Shown here: in pieces, positions 43,801-54,702 of the stretch | How positions within the stretch are numbered: the stretch's first letter is position 1 | Layout of the letters: each line of letters opens with the position of its first letter | Position numbers and translations under genes: made by a program | The notes under the pieces: generated by a model | Told to the model about the DNA's origin: nothing | What the model saw: only the letters and a program-made list of their open reading frames with translations | Database searches by the model: none | Source: CAVOHU01 sp963843385 | GTDB taxonomy: Bacteria > Acidobacteriota > Vicinamibacteria > Vicinamibacterales > JAKQTR01 | DNA length: 64,000 nt | Direction: 5' to 3' | NCBI GenBank assembly: GCA_963843385.1 | Contig: CAWJJY010000005.1 | Span: 620,001-684,000 of the forward strand

Positions 43801-44718
43801 GTGCGTCGACTTCCGCACCTGACGCCGATCGAAGGCCTGCTGCTCCTGATGGTCCTCATCTGGGGCGCCAACTACTCGGTCGTCAAGGCGGCGCTTACCG
43901 AGTTCCCGCCGCTCGCGTTCAACGCCATCCGTCTCATGCTCTCCTCCGCCGTGTTCCTGGCGGCGATGGCCTTCTCGGGAGGCCCGCGCTTCTCCCGGGG
44001 AGACTGGCTGGCCCTGATTGGCCTGGCCTTCGTCGGGCACTTCATCTATCAGTTGTGCTTCCTGATCGGGCTCGCCCATACCTCTGCGTCGAACAGTTCG
44101 CTCATCCTCGGGTGTTCCCCGGTCGCCGTGACGCTGGCCAGTTCGATGGTCGGCCACGAACGTGTGCCGCGCGGGCAATGGACGGGGGTCCTGCTCTCGG
44201 TCGCCGGGATCTACCTCGTCGTGGGAGCCGGGGCTCACTTCGGCGGAGAATCGCTCCTCGGCGACGTCCTGACCCTGGGGGCCGTCGCGTGCTGGACCGT
44301 CTATACGGTCGGCGCCAGGCCGCTGCTGACGCGGCATTCGCCGCTGGTCGTCACAGGCGTCACCATGACCGCCGGCACGATTCTGCTGGCGCCGCTCGGC
44401 ATCCCCGAGCTTGCGGCCCTCGACTGGCGTCGGATCGATCCGTGGGCATGGGTGTCGCTGGTCTTCTCGTCGATCTTCGCGCTGAACATCGCATATCTGA
44501 TTTGGTACACGGCCGTTCAGCGCATTGGCAATCTCCGCACGTCGGTCTACTCGAACGTCACGCCGGTCGTCGGCATGGCGGTGGCCGCAATGTTCCTGGG
44601 AGAGCGCGTGACCGTCTGGAAGGTGATCGGCGGGGCGGCCATCCTCGGCGGCGTCGCCGTCACGCGGATGGCCTCGAGAAGACGCCCGCAGCAACACGAA
44701 CAGCCGGCCCAGGAGTAG
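43801..44718 (+). CDS. EamA/DMT family transporter
   Basis: The 305-residue protein has ten membrane spans in two EamA repeats, beginning LLLLMVLIWGANYSVVKAAL, and the second repeat starts DVLTLGAVACWTVYTVGARP. It belongs to the drug/metabolite transporter superfamily, which exports amino acids, nucleotides or drugs; substrate unknown. The start is GTG 43801. It sits between atpE and the convergent atpI-like gene and seems an intruder in the ATP synthase region. Confidence 0.88.
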   Translation: MRRLPHLTPIEGLLLLMVLIWGANYSVVKAALTEFPPLAFNAIRLMLSSAVFLAAMAFSGGPRFSRGDWLALIGLAFVGHFIYQLCFLIGLAHTSASNSSLILGCSPVAVTLASSMVGHERVPRGQWTGVLLSVAGIYLVVGAGAHFGGESLLGDVLTLGAVACWTVYTVGARPLLTRHSPLVVTGVTMTAGTILLAPLGIPELAALDWRRIDPWAWVSLVFSSIFALNIAYLIWYTAVQRIGNLRTSVYSNVTPVVGMAVAAMFLGERVTVWKVIGGAAILGGVAVTRMASRRRPQQHEQPAQE

Positions 44719-44722
44719 CGAG

Positions 44723-45157
44723 TCAGCGGCGCGGCGATCGGAGGTGGCGAATGGCCTCGATCCCGATTGCCAGTACGGGGATCGACACACCTGCAAAGAC
44801 GGCCAGGGGGCTCGCTCGGAGCGGAACCAGCACGACCCAGGCCGCGACGGCAAGAACTCCGTAGTGCGTGACGAACCGGGTGAGCGCCCACGCCACCTGT
44901 GTGGCGCTCGGGCGACGCGCCGTCGCTTCCCCTTGCGGTGGTCCTGCCCGATAGACGATGGCATCGACGCCGCCTCTGATGACGCGATAGGCGAAGGCCA
45001 TCAGCCCCGCTCCCGCCAGCACGCCAAGCGGCGCCGCAGGGCGCCAGCCGCCAACTGGAAGCGCCAGCAGGGTCAAGGCGACACAGGCAATGGCCGAGTC
45101 GCGTTCGATTCTTCGCAGGCCCGGATCGTGGTGCTGGCTCTTCGTCACGAGGGTCAC
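44723..45157 (-). CDS. atpI: AtpI-like subunit I family protein
   Basis: A 144-residue membrane protein with four hydrophobic segments: VALTLLALPVGGW, LGVLAGAGLMAFAYRVI, FVTHYGVLAVAAWVVLVPL and LAVFAGVSIPVLAIGIEAI. The topology, small size and coupling to atpZ (GTGA overlap at 45154-45157) fit ATP synthase subunit I, an assembly factor for the c ring or a Mg2+/Ca2+ channel partner. Primary sequence similarity is weak, so the call depends on context. It lies on the opposite strand to atpB/atpE, which it normally precedes. Confidence 0.7.
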   Translation of the reverse strand: MTLVTKSQHHDPGLRRIERDSAIACVALTLLALPVGGWRPAAPLGVLAGAGLMAFAYRVIRGGVDAIVYRAGPPQGEATARRPSATQVAWALTRFVTHYGVLAVAAWVVLVPLRASPLAVFAGVSIPVLAIGIEAIRHLRSPRR

Positions 45158-45531
45158 CTTCTCGGTGACCCGGCCGGGCCGGCAGGCTGGTCGTGGCCTC
45201 CTCCCGGCAGCTCATCCGCCTCGGCCCCGGGATCTTCTGCCGGACCTGCACCAATGCCCCCCGGCTTGCCCGCCGGGTGCGACTCGCTCCGCGTGGAGGA
45301 CGGCGGGGTCATCGCAGACGAGACCGTACGGTAGACGTTGAGGATGCCTGCGGCCAGGCCAAAGAAGAAGAACAGGATGAAGAACAGCGGGCTGGTGCCG
45401 GCCCATCGATCGAGCAGCCTGCCCAACCAGGCGCCGATGACGAGGGCGAGCACGAAGGCGAGGCCGACGCTGCTGAGCGCGCCGGCGCCGCGTAGGGTCT
45501 CGCCCGCACGTTTTCCGAGGCGGAAGTCCAT
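45154..45531 (-). CDS. atpZ: AtpZ/AtpI family protein
   Basis: From ATG 45531 (MDFRLGKRAGETLRGAGALS) this 125-residue protein has two spans, VGLAFVLALVIGAWLGRLLD and PLFFILFFFFGLAAGILNVY, with the conserved GxxLGRxxD turn of AtpZ between them. AtpZ proteins accompany F-type ATP synthase operons and have been implicated with AtpI in c-ring assembly and divalent ion transport. The last 55 residues are a Pro/Gly/Glu-rich tail. The longer in-frame ORF upstream is a shadow. Confidence 0.8.
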   Translation of the reverse strand: MDFRLGKRAGETLRGAGALSSVGLAFVLALVIGAWLGRLLDRWAGTSPLFFILFFFFGLAAGILNVYRTVSSAMTPPSSTRSESHPAGKPGGIGAGPAEDPGAEADELPGGGHDQPAGPAGSPRR

Positions 45532-45927
45532 GGGTTGAACGTGATCGCGGCGAGCGCCACGACGCGCCCGACGGCGCCGCGGCGTGCGCGATCGCCAACC
45601 CGAGTATGGCCCACCCACTCCGGCACGGGCAAGGAGCCCGGCTTGGAGCTGCCTCCGCTGCTGCGCCTCATATCTGCGTCGGCGCCATCCGCATCCCGCG
45701 TCGGACGCTTCCGCGCTTGGGGGATCCGCGCATCGCGGGGCGGTTGTGTGTCCCCGGCGGGAGGCCTGACCCATTCGCCACAGCACGAACCTCCGGCGCT
45801 TGGACAATCGCGAAGAACTGCGAGGATCCGATTGGTACACCTCTTGCCTCGTCTTATGAACTGAACCGCGTGTGACGTCCCTGTTTCCACCACCTGCCCG
45901 GTGGTGACGTCGAGAAGGAGGCTGTGT
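45532..45927. other. 396-bp intergenic region with a sigma54-type promoter
   Basis: It separates the divergent atpZ and the secreted protein gene. It contains the -24/-12 element at 45832-45847 and, in the 5' leader, a CCACC/GGTGG hairpin around 45888-45904. I see no gene in it. Confidence 0.6.
45832..45847 (+). promoter_or_regulatory. Sigma54 (-24/-12) type promoter
   Basis: TTGGTACACCTCTTGC matches the RpoN consensus TGGCAC-N5-TTGC at the invariant GG and GC with exact spacing. Transcription should begin near 45859, about 70 bases before the start of the secreted protein gene at 45928. Confidence 0.6.
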
Positions 45928-46330
45928 ATGAGTCGCCGGATTCTCGCTGCACTTGTCGTCGCCGCATCCGCGTTCGTCGCTGGCACCGGCCTCGCCAACG
46001 CCCAGGACCAGTGGCTGAACGTCCCGTTCCAGTTCAGCGTCGCCGGCAAGGACATGCCGGCCGGCCGGTACTCGGTCGAGGTCACCAAGACGGACGTTCT
46101 GATCTTCAGGCAGGCCAAGGCGGCCACGGCGGTGGAAGTCCCTGCCATGACTCGCCTGGCGCTCTCGGGCAATTCGCCTGAGGATGTGGCGAGGCTCGTG
46201 TTCGACAAGGTCGGCGACAAGTACTTCGTGTCGGAGGTACTGGCCGGCGGACCGCGACGGGTACCTGGTCTACGGCGCGAAGGAGGCCCACACTCACGCG
46301 GCGGTGAGGATCTCGAAGGGCAACAGCTAG
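45928..46330 (+). CDS. Small exported protein of an acidobacterial-type family, reading frame broken
   Basis: The ATG at 45928 follows GAAGGAGG. A signal peptide (ILAALVVAASAFVAGTGLAN, then AQD) precedes a beta-rich domain with LNVPFQFSVAGKDMPAGRYS and LVFDKVGDKYFVSEV. These are features of a small secreted family common in acidobacterial genomes, function unknown. Near 46239 one extra base shifts the frame into arginine-rich sequence up to 46473. Without the A the protein reads SEVWPADRDGYLVYGAKEA and stops normally at 46330 (133 residues). The conserved Val-Trp pair supports the repair. Confidence 0.8.
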
Positions 46331-46620
46331 GAAGAGGCGTCGCTGCCGACCTCGTCGGCCAGACGTGCTTCGTCCCGCGAAGTCTGCGCGGGTTCCTTCG
46401 TGAGCGGAAGGAGCCCGCGCGACGACCTTCCGACAGGGATCACTCCAGCCACCACGCATTCAATCCCTGCTAGACTTATGCTGGGGCGCGCGGGCCACAC
46501 GTGATGTGGCTCCCGGGCACGCGGGCTGAACGCCGGCGTACTTGTATCCCGGATCATGTTCACGACCAGCGGTCGCCGGGCTCGAGATGCCCGACCCTCA
46601 GGCGGCATCGAGCATCCCTC

Positions 46621-47979
46621 TTGACGACACCTCACGGCAGCCGCTCGGCTCTCCCGACACGTTCGATTCTCATCTTCTGGATCCCGTTGGCGGCAACGTG
46701 GCTGATGATGGCCCTCGAGGGCCCCTACATCTCCGCTATCGTCGCGCGGCTGCCCGGGACGGCGATCAACCTGGCGGCCTTCGGCGTGGCGTTCTCGCTG
46801 GCGTGGTTCGCGGAATCGCCGATCATGATGCTGCTGACGGCCTCGAACACGCTGGTCCGGGACCGTGCGTCGTTCCTGGCGCTCCGCCGATTCACCTACC
46901 GGCTGAACGCGCTGGTCACGCTCGTCCTGGCCATGGTCGTCCTGCCGCCGGTGTTCGCATTCGTCGCGGGAACGCTGATCGGCCTGCCTCCGGAGGTCAC
47001 CCGCCTGGCGCACGTCGCCACATTGATCCTCATTCCCTGGCCGGCGGCGATCGGGTACCGCCGTTTCTACCAGGGCATCCTCGTGCGCCATCACCTGACC
47101 CGGCGTGTGGCGTACGGCACCGTCGTCCGTCTGGTCTCGATGTCGGTGACGGCCGCTGCCCTCGCATTGACGGGCTCGCTGCCGGGAGCCTGGATCGGCG
47201 CGACGGCGCTCTGCGCGGGCGTCGTGATGGAGGCAGTCGCGAGCCGATGGATGGCGAGGCACGTCGTGGCGTCGACGCTGTCGATCACCGAACGCGCATC
47301 CGGCACGCTGCTCACGACGCGGGAGATCGGACGCTTCTACTACCCGCTCGCCTTGACCTCGGTGCTCTCGATCGCGCTCGGCCCGCTTGTCACATTTCTG
47401 CTCGGCCGGAGCCGGGCCCCAATCGAGTCGCTGGCCGTCTGGCCTGTCGTCAGCTCGATCGTCTTCGTCTTCCGCAGCGGAGGCGTCGGCTACCAGGAGG
47501 TCGGCGTCGCCTTGACCGGACTGCACCGGGAACACGAACGTGAAATTCGCAGCATGGGAGCGTGGCTGGGGGCGGCGGCGTCGGGCGCCCTGGCTCTCTT
47601 GGTGCTGACTCCCGCCGGCCGCATCTGGTTCGGTCCGATCGCCGGTCTGTCACCCGACCTTTCGGCCATCGCACTTGGATCGGCGCGCCTGCTCCTGTTC
47701 CTGCCGGCACTGGAGTACCTGCTGTCGTTCCAACGGGCCCGTCTCATCCTCGCGCGCAGGACGCGCATCGTCACCCTCGCAACCGCCGTCGAGGTCGGAG
47801 GGCTGGTCGCCGGGATGTTCCTGACCGTAGGTGTCTTCGACATGATCGGCGCCGACGCCGCGGCGCTCGCGCTGATGATCGGCCGCGTGGCGGCCAACGG
47901 ATTCCTGCTGATACCGTCGCTGGTCGAACCGCCAACCGGGCTCCGGGCCCGCGCGGAGTCAGCTGCCGGCGACGCCTGA
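46621..47979 (+). CDS. Polytopic membrane protein (ANK/MATE-like)
   Basis: The protein has about twelve hydrophobic segments, from ILIFWIPLAATWLMMALEGP, GVAFSLAWFAESPIMMLLTA, LVTLVLAMVVLPPVFAFVAG through IGADAAALALMIGRVAANGF. The two-halved layout and the FAESPIMML sequence in the second span resemble the MOP superfamily and ANKH-type exporters; the substrate is not known. The start is uncertain: TTG 46621 is placed just before the first span, while GTG 46501 would add 40 residues of unlikely composition. The 290-bp stretch before it shows nothing else recognisable. Confidence 0.65.
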   Translation: MTTPHGSRSALPTRSILIFWIPLAATWLMMALEGPYISAIVARLPGTAINLAAFGVAFSLAWFAESPIMMLLTASNTLVRDRASFLALRRFTYRLNALVTLVLAMVVLPPVFAFVAGTLIGLPPEVTRLAHVATLILIPWPAAIGYRRFYQGILVRHHLTRRVAYGTVVRLVSMSVTAAALALTGSLPGAWIGATALCAGVVMEAVASRWMARHVVASTLSITERASGTLLTTREIGRFYYPLALTSVLSIALGPLVTFLLGRSRAPIESLAVWPVVSSIVFVFRSGGVGYQEVGVALTGLHREHEREIRSMGAWLGAAASGALALLVLTPAGRIWFGPIAGLSPDLSAIALGSARLLLFLPALEYLLSFQRARLILARRTRIVTLATAVEVGGLVAGMFLTVGVFDMIGADAAALALMIGRVAANGFLLIPSLVEPPTGLRARAESAAGDA

Positions 47980-48027
47980 CCGCGGCAAGGCATACTGGCA
48001 AAGACGCCGGACCGAAAGGACACGTTC

Positions 48028-49161
48028 ATGATCACACGCGTCACAAACGCCCTCGCTCTCGTCGTGCTCTTCGGGTCGGCGTTGCTATCGTCAACGGGCG
48101 TCGAGGGTCGGGCAGCGTCGTTTCGAACGCCCATTCAGACGACGACGGATGCGCGAAAGTACTCCGACGGCGTCTATGCCGAATTGCGGACCACCAAGGG
48201 CCTGATCGCGCTGCAGCTCGAGTTCGAGAAGACGCCGATGACGGTGGCGAACTTCGTCGGCCTGGCCGAGGGCACCATCGAAAACAAGGCGCTGCCGCTT
48301 GGGACGCCGTTCTTCGACGGTACGGTCTTCCATCGCGTTGTCGCGGGCCACGTCATCCAGGCGGGCATGCCAAAGGCGGCGGAGCGTGGCCCCGGCTATA
48401 CGATCCCCAACGAGATCGCTCCTGGGCTCGACCACGGGCGCGACGGCATGCTGGGCATGGCGAACAGCGGCCCTCATACCAACTCCAGCCAGTTCTACAT
48501 CACGCTGGGCGACCGATCGTACCTTGACGGCATCTACACCGTTTTCGGACACGTCGTGTCGGGCCTCGATGTCGTGCACGCGATCGTCCAGGGCGACGTG
48601 ATCGACCAGGTTCGTATCCTGCGCGTGGGTCCGAAGGCGGCCGCGTTCAAGGCCGACAACGCCTCGTTCGTGAAGCTGGTCGAGGCGGCGAAGGCGCGCG
48701 TGAAAGCCGCAGACGAGCAGCAGGGCCGTGACGAGGCCGCGCTGATCAGCAAGCTGTGGCCCGGCGCAGCGACGACTGCCAAGGGGAGCCGATTCGTCGT
48801 TCAGCGTCCGGGAGCTGGCGAACCGGCGCAGCCGGGACAGAAGATTCGTGCGGTCTACACCGGGCGGCAACTTCTGGACAGCCGGCCGATCTGCAGCTCT
48901 CCAGTCGAGGGACGCCCTCTGCCAGGCACGACCGGTCAGCCGTTCGAGTTCGTTGCCGGAACAACGCGAATCAATCCCGGTCTCGAGGAGGCGCTCCTCG
49001 CGATGCGTGAAGGCGAGAAGCGCACCGTGATCGTGCAGGGCCCGCTCGGCTACGGGACGAGCGGTTACTTCGCCAAGGAGAAGCCGGGCGAGAAGCGTTT
49101 CGTGATTCTGCCCAATACCTCGCTCGTGTACGAGGTCGACGTGCTGTCCATCGTGCGCTGA
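48028..49161 (+). CDS. Exported cyclophilin-FKBP dual peptidyl-prolyl isomerase
   Basis: The protein (377 residues) begins with a signal peptide (ALALVVLFGSALLSSTGVEG). Residues 48-203 are a cyclophilin: FFDGTVFHRVVAGHVIQAGM contains Arg103 and Gln111 of the active site, and NSSQFYITLGDRSYLDGIYT includes the QFxI core, though the usual Trp is absent. A helical linker (204-250) leads to an FKBP-type domain at about 254-377 with AVYTGRQLLDSRP, GQPFEFVAGTTRINPGLEEA and PNTSLVYEVDVLSIV. Both halves look complete. It probably assists folding of exported proteins in the periplasm. CATACT about 35 bp upstream may be its -10. Confidence 0.88.
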   Translation: MITRVTNALALVVLFGSALLSSTGVEGRAASFRTPIQTTTDARKYSDGVYAELRTTKGLIALQLEFEKTPMTVANFVGLAEGTIENKALPLGTPFFDGTVFHRVVAGHVIQAGMPKAAERGPGYTIPNEIAPGLDHGRDGMLGMANSGPHTNSSQFYITLGDRSYLDGIYTVFGHVVSGLDVVHAIVQGDVIDQVRILRVGPKAAAFKADNASFVKLVEAAKARVKAADEQQGRDEAALISKLWPGAATTAKGSRFVVQRPGAGEPAQPGQKIRAVYTGRQLLDSRPICSSPVEGRPLPGTTGQPFEFVAGTTRINPGLEEALLAMREGEKRTVIVQGPLGYGTSGYFAKEKPGEKRFVILPNTSLVYEVDVLSIVR

Positions 49162-49176
49162 CAGCTGGCCTGTTTC

Positions 49177-49188
49177 GGATGGAGGCCG
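49177..49188 (+). repeat. Dispersed GGATGGAGGCCG repeat, copy 1
   Basis: GGATGGAGGCCG recurs at 62046-62057 and 62077-62088. Here and at 62046 it is followed by a similar GCCTTCA stretch. Confidence 0.5.
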
Positions 49189-49280
49189 AGCCTTCAAGCC
49201 CCGCGGAGGTGTACTCGTTGTCCCTTGTCCCCGGTCAAGTCGACCTCGATTGGCCTGGAGCCCTCCGGCGACGCGGAGAG

Positions 49281-49286
49281 TAGAAT
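49281..49286 (+). promoter_or_regulatory. -10 element for a leaderless kinase transcript
   Basis: TAGAAT stands exactly six bases before ATG 49293, the same arrangement as at pgeF. No -35 is obvious. Confidence 0.4.
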
Positions 49287-49292
49287 GTGCCG

Positions 49293-52046
<2,754 letters not shown>

Positions 52047-52165
52047 GGCACGACTGGCGGACAGGCGTCGGCGGCTCCAGCCCGGCGATGGCGATCCCGC
52101 AGCGCGCGAATCGATCACCGTCGCGCGAGACCGAGCACGGACCGCTGCCGCCGATTCAGGCGAAT

Positions 52166-53932
52166 TCATTTCGCCCGCTGCGCGACAATCGGACCGGCTG
52201 GCGTCATCACGCTGAGGACTGTCTGCCCGGCTCGCTCCTCGAAGGAGAGCCTGCGTTGGGTCCCGCCTCCCTGCAGTGAGTACGCGACGAACTCGCGGTC
52301 GCTCGCCGGGAGAAACCGCAGCGCCGGCAGTTCGGGGAACGCGAGGATCCCGAGCAGGCGACGCGGTCCCCAGATGTAGGCGTTGTAGACCGCGCTCTTC
52401 TCGAATTCCAGACGCACGATCGTCTGGACCGTGTCCTCCTCGCGCGGCGCGGTTCCCAGCACGGTCGAACGGACGAAGCGGCCGAGGCGGGATTCGCGAT
52501 CCTTCATCAACATCTCCTCCTGCTGCTTCACCTCGTCGATGGGCCTGCCTCCACCCATGGCCGCGTGCAGATCAGATACGTCACCGGCGAACGCCTTCGC
52601 CGACAGCTCGCCGGTTCGCGCGGAGAGTCGCGCGTATCGCTCGGCATCGGGGCCGGCCGGGGCCGAGAGTGCCGCAAACACCCCGGGATCGTCCAGGCGA
52701 AGCGTCAGGGCCGATCCGTCCGCGCGCAGGGTGAGGACGCCGCCTCGAGGGAGGCTCCACCGTCCGGCCAGGCCCGCCACCCGTTCGGGTCGCAGGTCGG
52801 CTACCGCGGGCGGCATGACGACCTTTCCGCCGAACAGGATTTGCTCCAGCGGTTCGACGATGGGCGTGGCCTTCATGCCGGCGTCGGTCGAGGTCAGGAA
52901 GAGCATCGTGTCTTCGTCGACGAAGCGAAGGAATTCGGCCACGAAGATCCCGTTGCCGCCATTGTGCTGGACGAGCGTCGTGCCGCGCGGTGTCTTGCTC
53001 ACCGCCCAGCCATACGCGTAGTGGGACAATCCGGCCGGACCCTCGGCCACATACGGTTTGAAGTACTTGGCGCGGGCCTCGGCAGACAGCACGGCGTCCG
53101 TGCTGAGCGAGCGGTGCCACGCGAGCATGTCAGCCAGCGTCGTGTGAAGGCCGCCGTTGCCGCGGAGCATCCAGTAGGGCGCATCCGGAGCCTGGATGCG
53201 GTCGAGGATGGTCCCCCAATCCTGGCCGTCCCGGTAGCCGTGCGCCACCCGCTCCTTCGCCCACCCCGGGGCCTTGTAGCCCGACTGCAGCATGCCGGCC
53301 GGTTTGAGGACGTTCGCCGTGAGATACCCCTCGTAGCCCTGGCCCGACACCCGCTCGACTATTGCGGCAAGCAGGCTGTATCCGGCGTTCGAGTACTCGT
53401 AACCTCCGCCGGGCTTGAAGAGCAGTTCCGATTGAAGGGCCCGGCGCACGTACTCCTCGCGGCCGACCTTTTCGTAGTCGGTCGGACTGAAGTCCGACCG
53501 AAGCCCCGAGGAGTGCGTGAGCAGGTGGTGGATCGTGATCGCCGACTTGTCCGGCGGCACGCCGTCGAGGTACTTGCTGATCGGATCGGAAACGGCCAGC
53601 TTTCCGCGCATTTCGAGCGTCAGGATCGCGGCGGCCGTGAACTGCTTGGTGATCGATCCGATGCTGTAGACGCTGTCGGTCGCCAGCCGAATCCCCTTCT
53701 CCCGATCCGCCATCCCGTAGGACTTGAGCAGCAGAACGTCTTTCCCGCGCACGACGAGGGCGCCGCCGCTGAAGCCGAACGGCTCGAGCCTCGACAGGTA
53801 CTGGTCCAGACGCGCGCCGACCTCGCCGTTGACCACTGGGCGGTCCTCAGCCAGGCAAGGCAGGGCAACGCTGAGGCCTGCCGCCACGACGGCCAGGACG
53901 ATCACGCATCGACGACAGATTGGCAGGCGCAT
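52166..53932 (-). CDS. Exported serine beta-lactamase-like hydrolase
   Basis: This 588-residue enzyme starts at ATG 53932, eight bases after GGAG. The signal peptide is CVIVLAVVAAGLSVALPCLA. The class C beta-lactamase/DD-peptidase fold has the nucleophile in SIGSITKQFTAAAILTLEMR (SITK), the YxN motif in GGYEYSNAGYSLLAAIVERV, and HNGGNGIF in place of KTG. HHLLTHSSGLRSD is a family hallmark. The last 200 residues are an extra beta-rich domain. Relatives are peptidases or esterases; antibiotic hydrolysis is not implied. It is convergent with the kinase gene. Confidence 0.9.
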   Translation of the reverse strand: MRLPICRRCVIVLAVVAAGLSVALPCLAEDRPVVNGEVGARLDQYLSRLEPFGFSGGALVVRGKDVLLLKSYGMADREKGIRLATDSVYSIGSITKQFTAAAILTLEMRGKLAVSDPISKYLDGVPPDKSAITIHHLLTHSSGLRSDFSPTDYEKVGREEYVRRALQSELLFKPGGGYEYSNAGYSLLAAIVERVSGQGYEGYLTANVLKPAGMLQSGYKAPGWAKERVAHGYRDGQDWGTILDRIQAPDAPYWMLRGNGGLHTTLADMLAWHRSLSTDAVLSAEARAKYFKPYVAEGPAGLSHYAYGWAVSKTPRGTTLVQHNGGNGIFVAEFLRFVDEDTMLFLTSTDAGMKATPIVEPLEQILFGGKVVMPPAVADLRPERVAGLAGRWSLPRGGVLTLRADGSALTLRLDDPGVFAALSAPAGPDAERYARLSARTGELSAKAFAGDVSDLHAAMGGGRPIDEVKQQEEMLMKDRESRLGRFVRSTVLGTAPREEDTVQTIVRLEFEKSAVYNAYIWGPRRLLGILAFPELPALRFLPASDREFVAYSLQGGGTQRRLSFEERAGQTVLSVMTPAGPIVAQRAK

Positions 53933-54054
53933 CAGGTACTCCACAGGGGGATGTTGACGGTCCACTCGAATAGGACGCTTCGGCGAGGCCTGCGGCCGGG
54001 TGCTTCAGCATTGATCCATACTGGGGGGAGTCGACAGCCGGATTGGAGGCAGCC

Positions 54055-54561
54055 ATGCGACGATCCAGGACGCGAGTTTTCGTGGCGTTGGCTTGCATCG
54101 CGACGCTTGGCCTCGCGGCAGGCCTGGCCCACGCGCAGGAAGCGATCTTCCTGGTTCGCCATGCCGAGCGGCAGGATGATTCGGTCGACTCCCCGCTGTC
54201 GAGCCAGGGCCGGGCCCGCGCGGCTAGGCTTGCCGAGATGCTGCGCGATGCGCGCATCACCGCCGTCTTCGTGACGGAGTATCAGCGCACCCGCGACACC
54301 GCCAAGCCGCTGGCCGATCGACTCGGACTCCCAATGACCAAGGTCACCGCCGACGATCCGATGGGTCTCGCGAAAGCCGTCCTCGCACTGGGCCCTCGCT
54401 CCCGCGTGCTGGTCGTCGGGCACAGCGACTCGCTGCCGCTGATCCTCGAGCTGCTTGGCGTGCCCGAGGTCCGAAAGATCGAAAAAGCGGAGTACGACAA
54501 CCTGTTTGTCGTGCTGCCCGGCAACAAGCCGGGGCCCATCCTGCTGCGGCTGCGGTTCTGA
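54055..54561 (+). CDS. Exported SixA-like histidine phosphatase
   Basis: The 168-residue protein has a signal peptide (VFVALACIATLGLAAGLAHA) followed by a histidine phosphatase domain. The RHG-type motif is IFLVRHAERQDD, with the nucleophilic His; the second His is in VLVVGHSDSLPLILELLGV. LSSQGRARAARLAEMLRDA and TEYQRTRDTAKPLADRLG complete the branch 1 pattern. SixA is a phospho-His phosphatase of the cytoplasm, but an exported form like this probably acts on a periplasmic phosphate ester. GGAGG lies before the ATG, and CATACT near 54017 may be the -10. Confidence 0.9.
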   Translation: MRRSRTRVFVALACIATLGLAAGLAHAQEAIFLVRHAERQDDSVDSPLSSQGRARAARLAEMLRDARITAVFVTEYQRTRDTAKPLADRLGLPMTKVTADDPMGLAKAVLALGPRSRVLVVGHSDSLPLILELLGVPEVRKIEKAEYDNLFVVLPGNKPGPILLRLRF

Positions 54562-54635
54562 TCCGATTGCCTGGCCGGAGGATCCCGGGCTTCGCGACGA
54601 CCCCGCCGGCGTCCTCCCACAGTACGACCTTCGTG

Positions 54636-54664
54636 TTGGAAGATGACGCCCGCCGCGGTACACT
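54636..54664 (+). promoter_or_regulatory. Sigma70-type promoter of the first HTH-TM gene
   Basis: TTGGAA (54636-54641) and TACACT (54659-54664) are spaced by 17 bp; the predicted start is about 32 bases before ATG 54703. The gene at 55788 has a closely similar layout. Confidence 0.6.
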
Positions 54665-54702
54665 TGTCGGTACTGCACGTCATGACCGGGCCTGAATCCT
54701 CA

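Noticed and set aside
52166..53932. Antibiotic resistance beta-lactamase
   Set aside because: The KTG motif is replaced by HNGG and a long extra C-terminal domain is present; family members are often peptidases or esterases.
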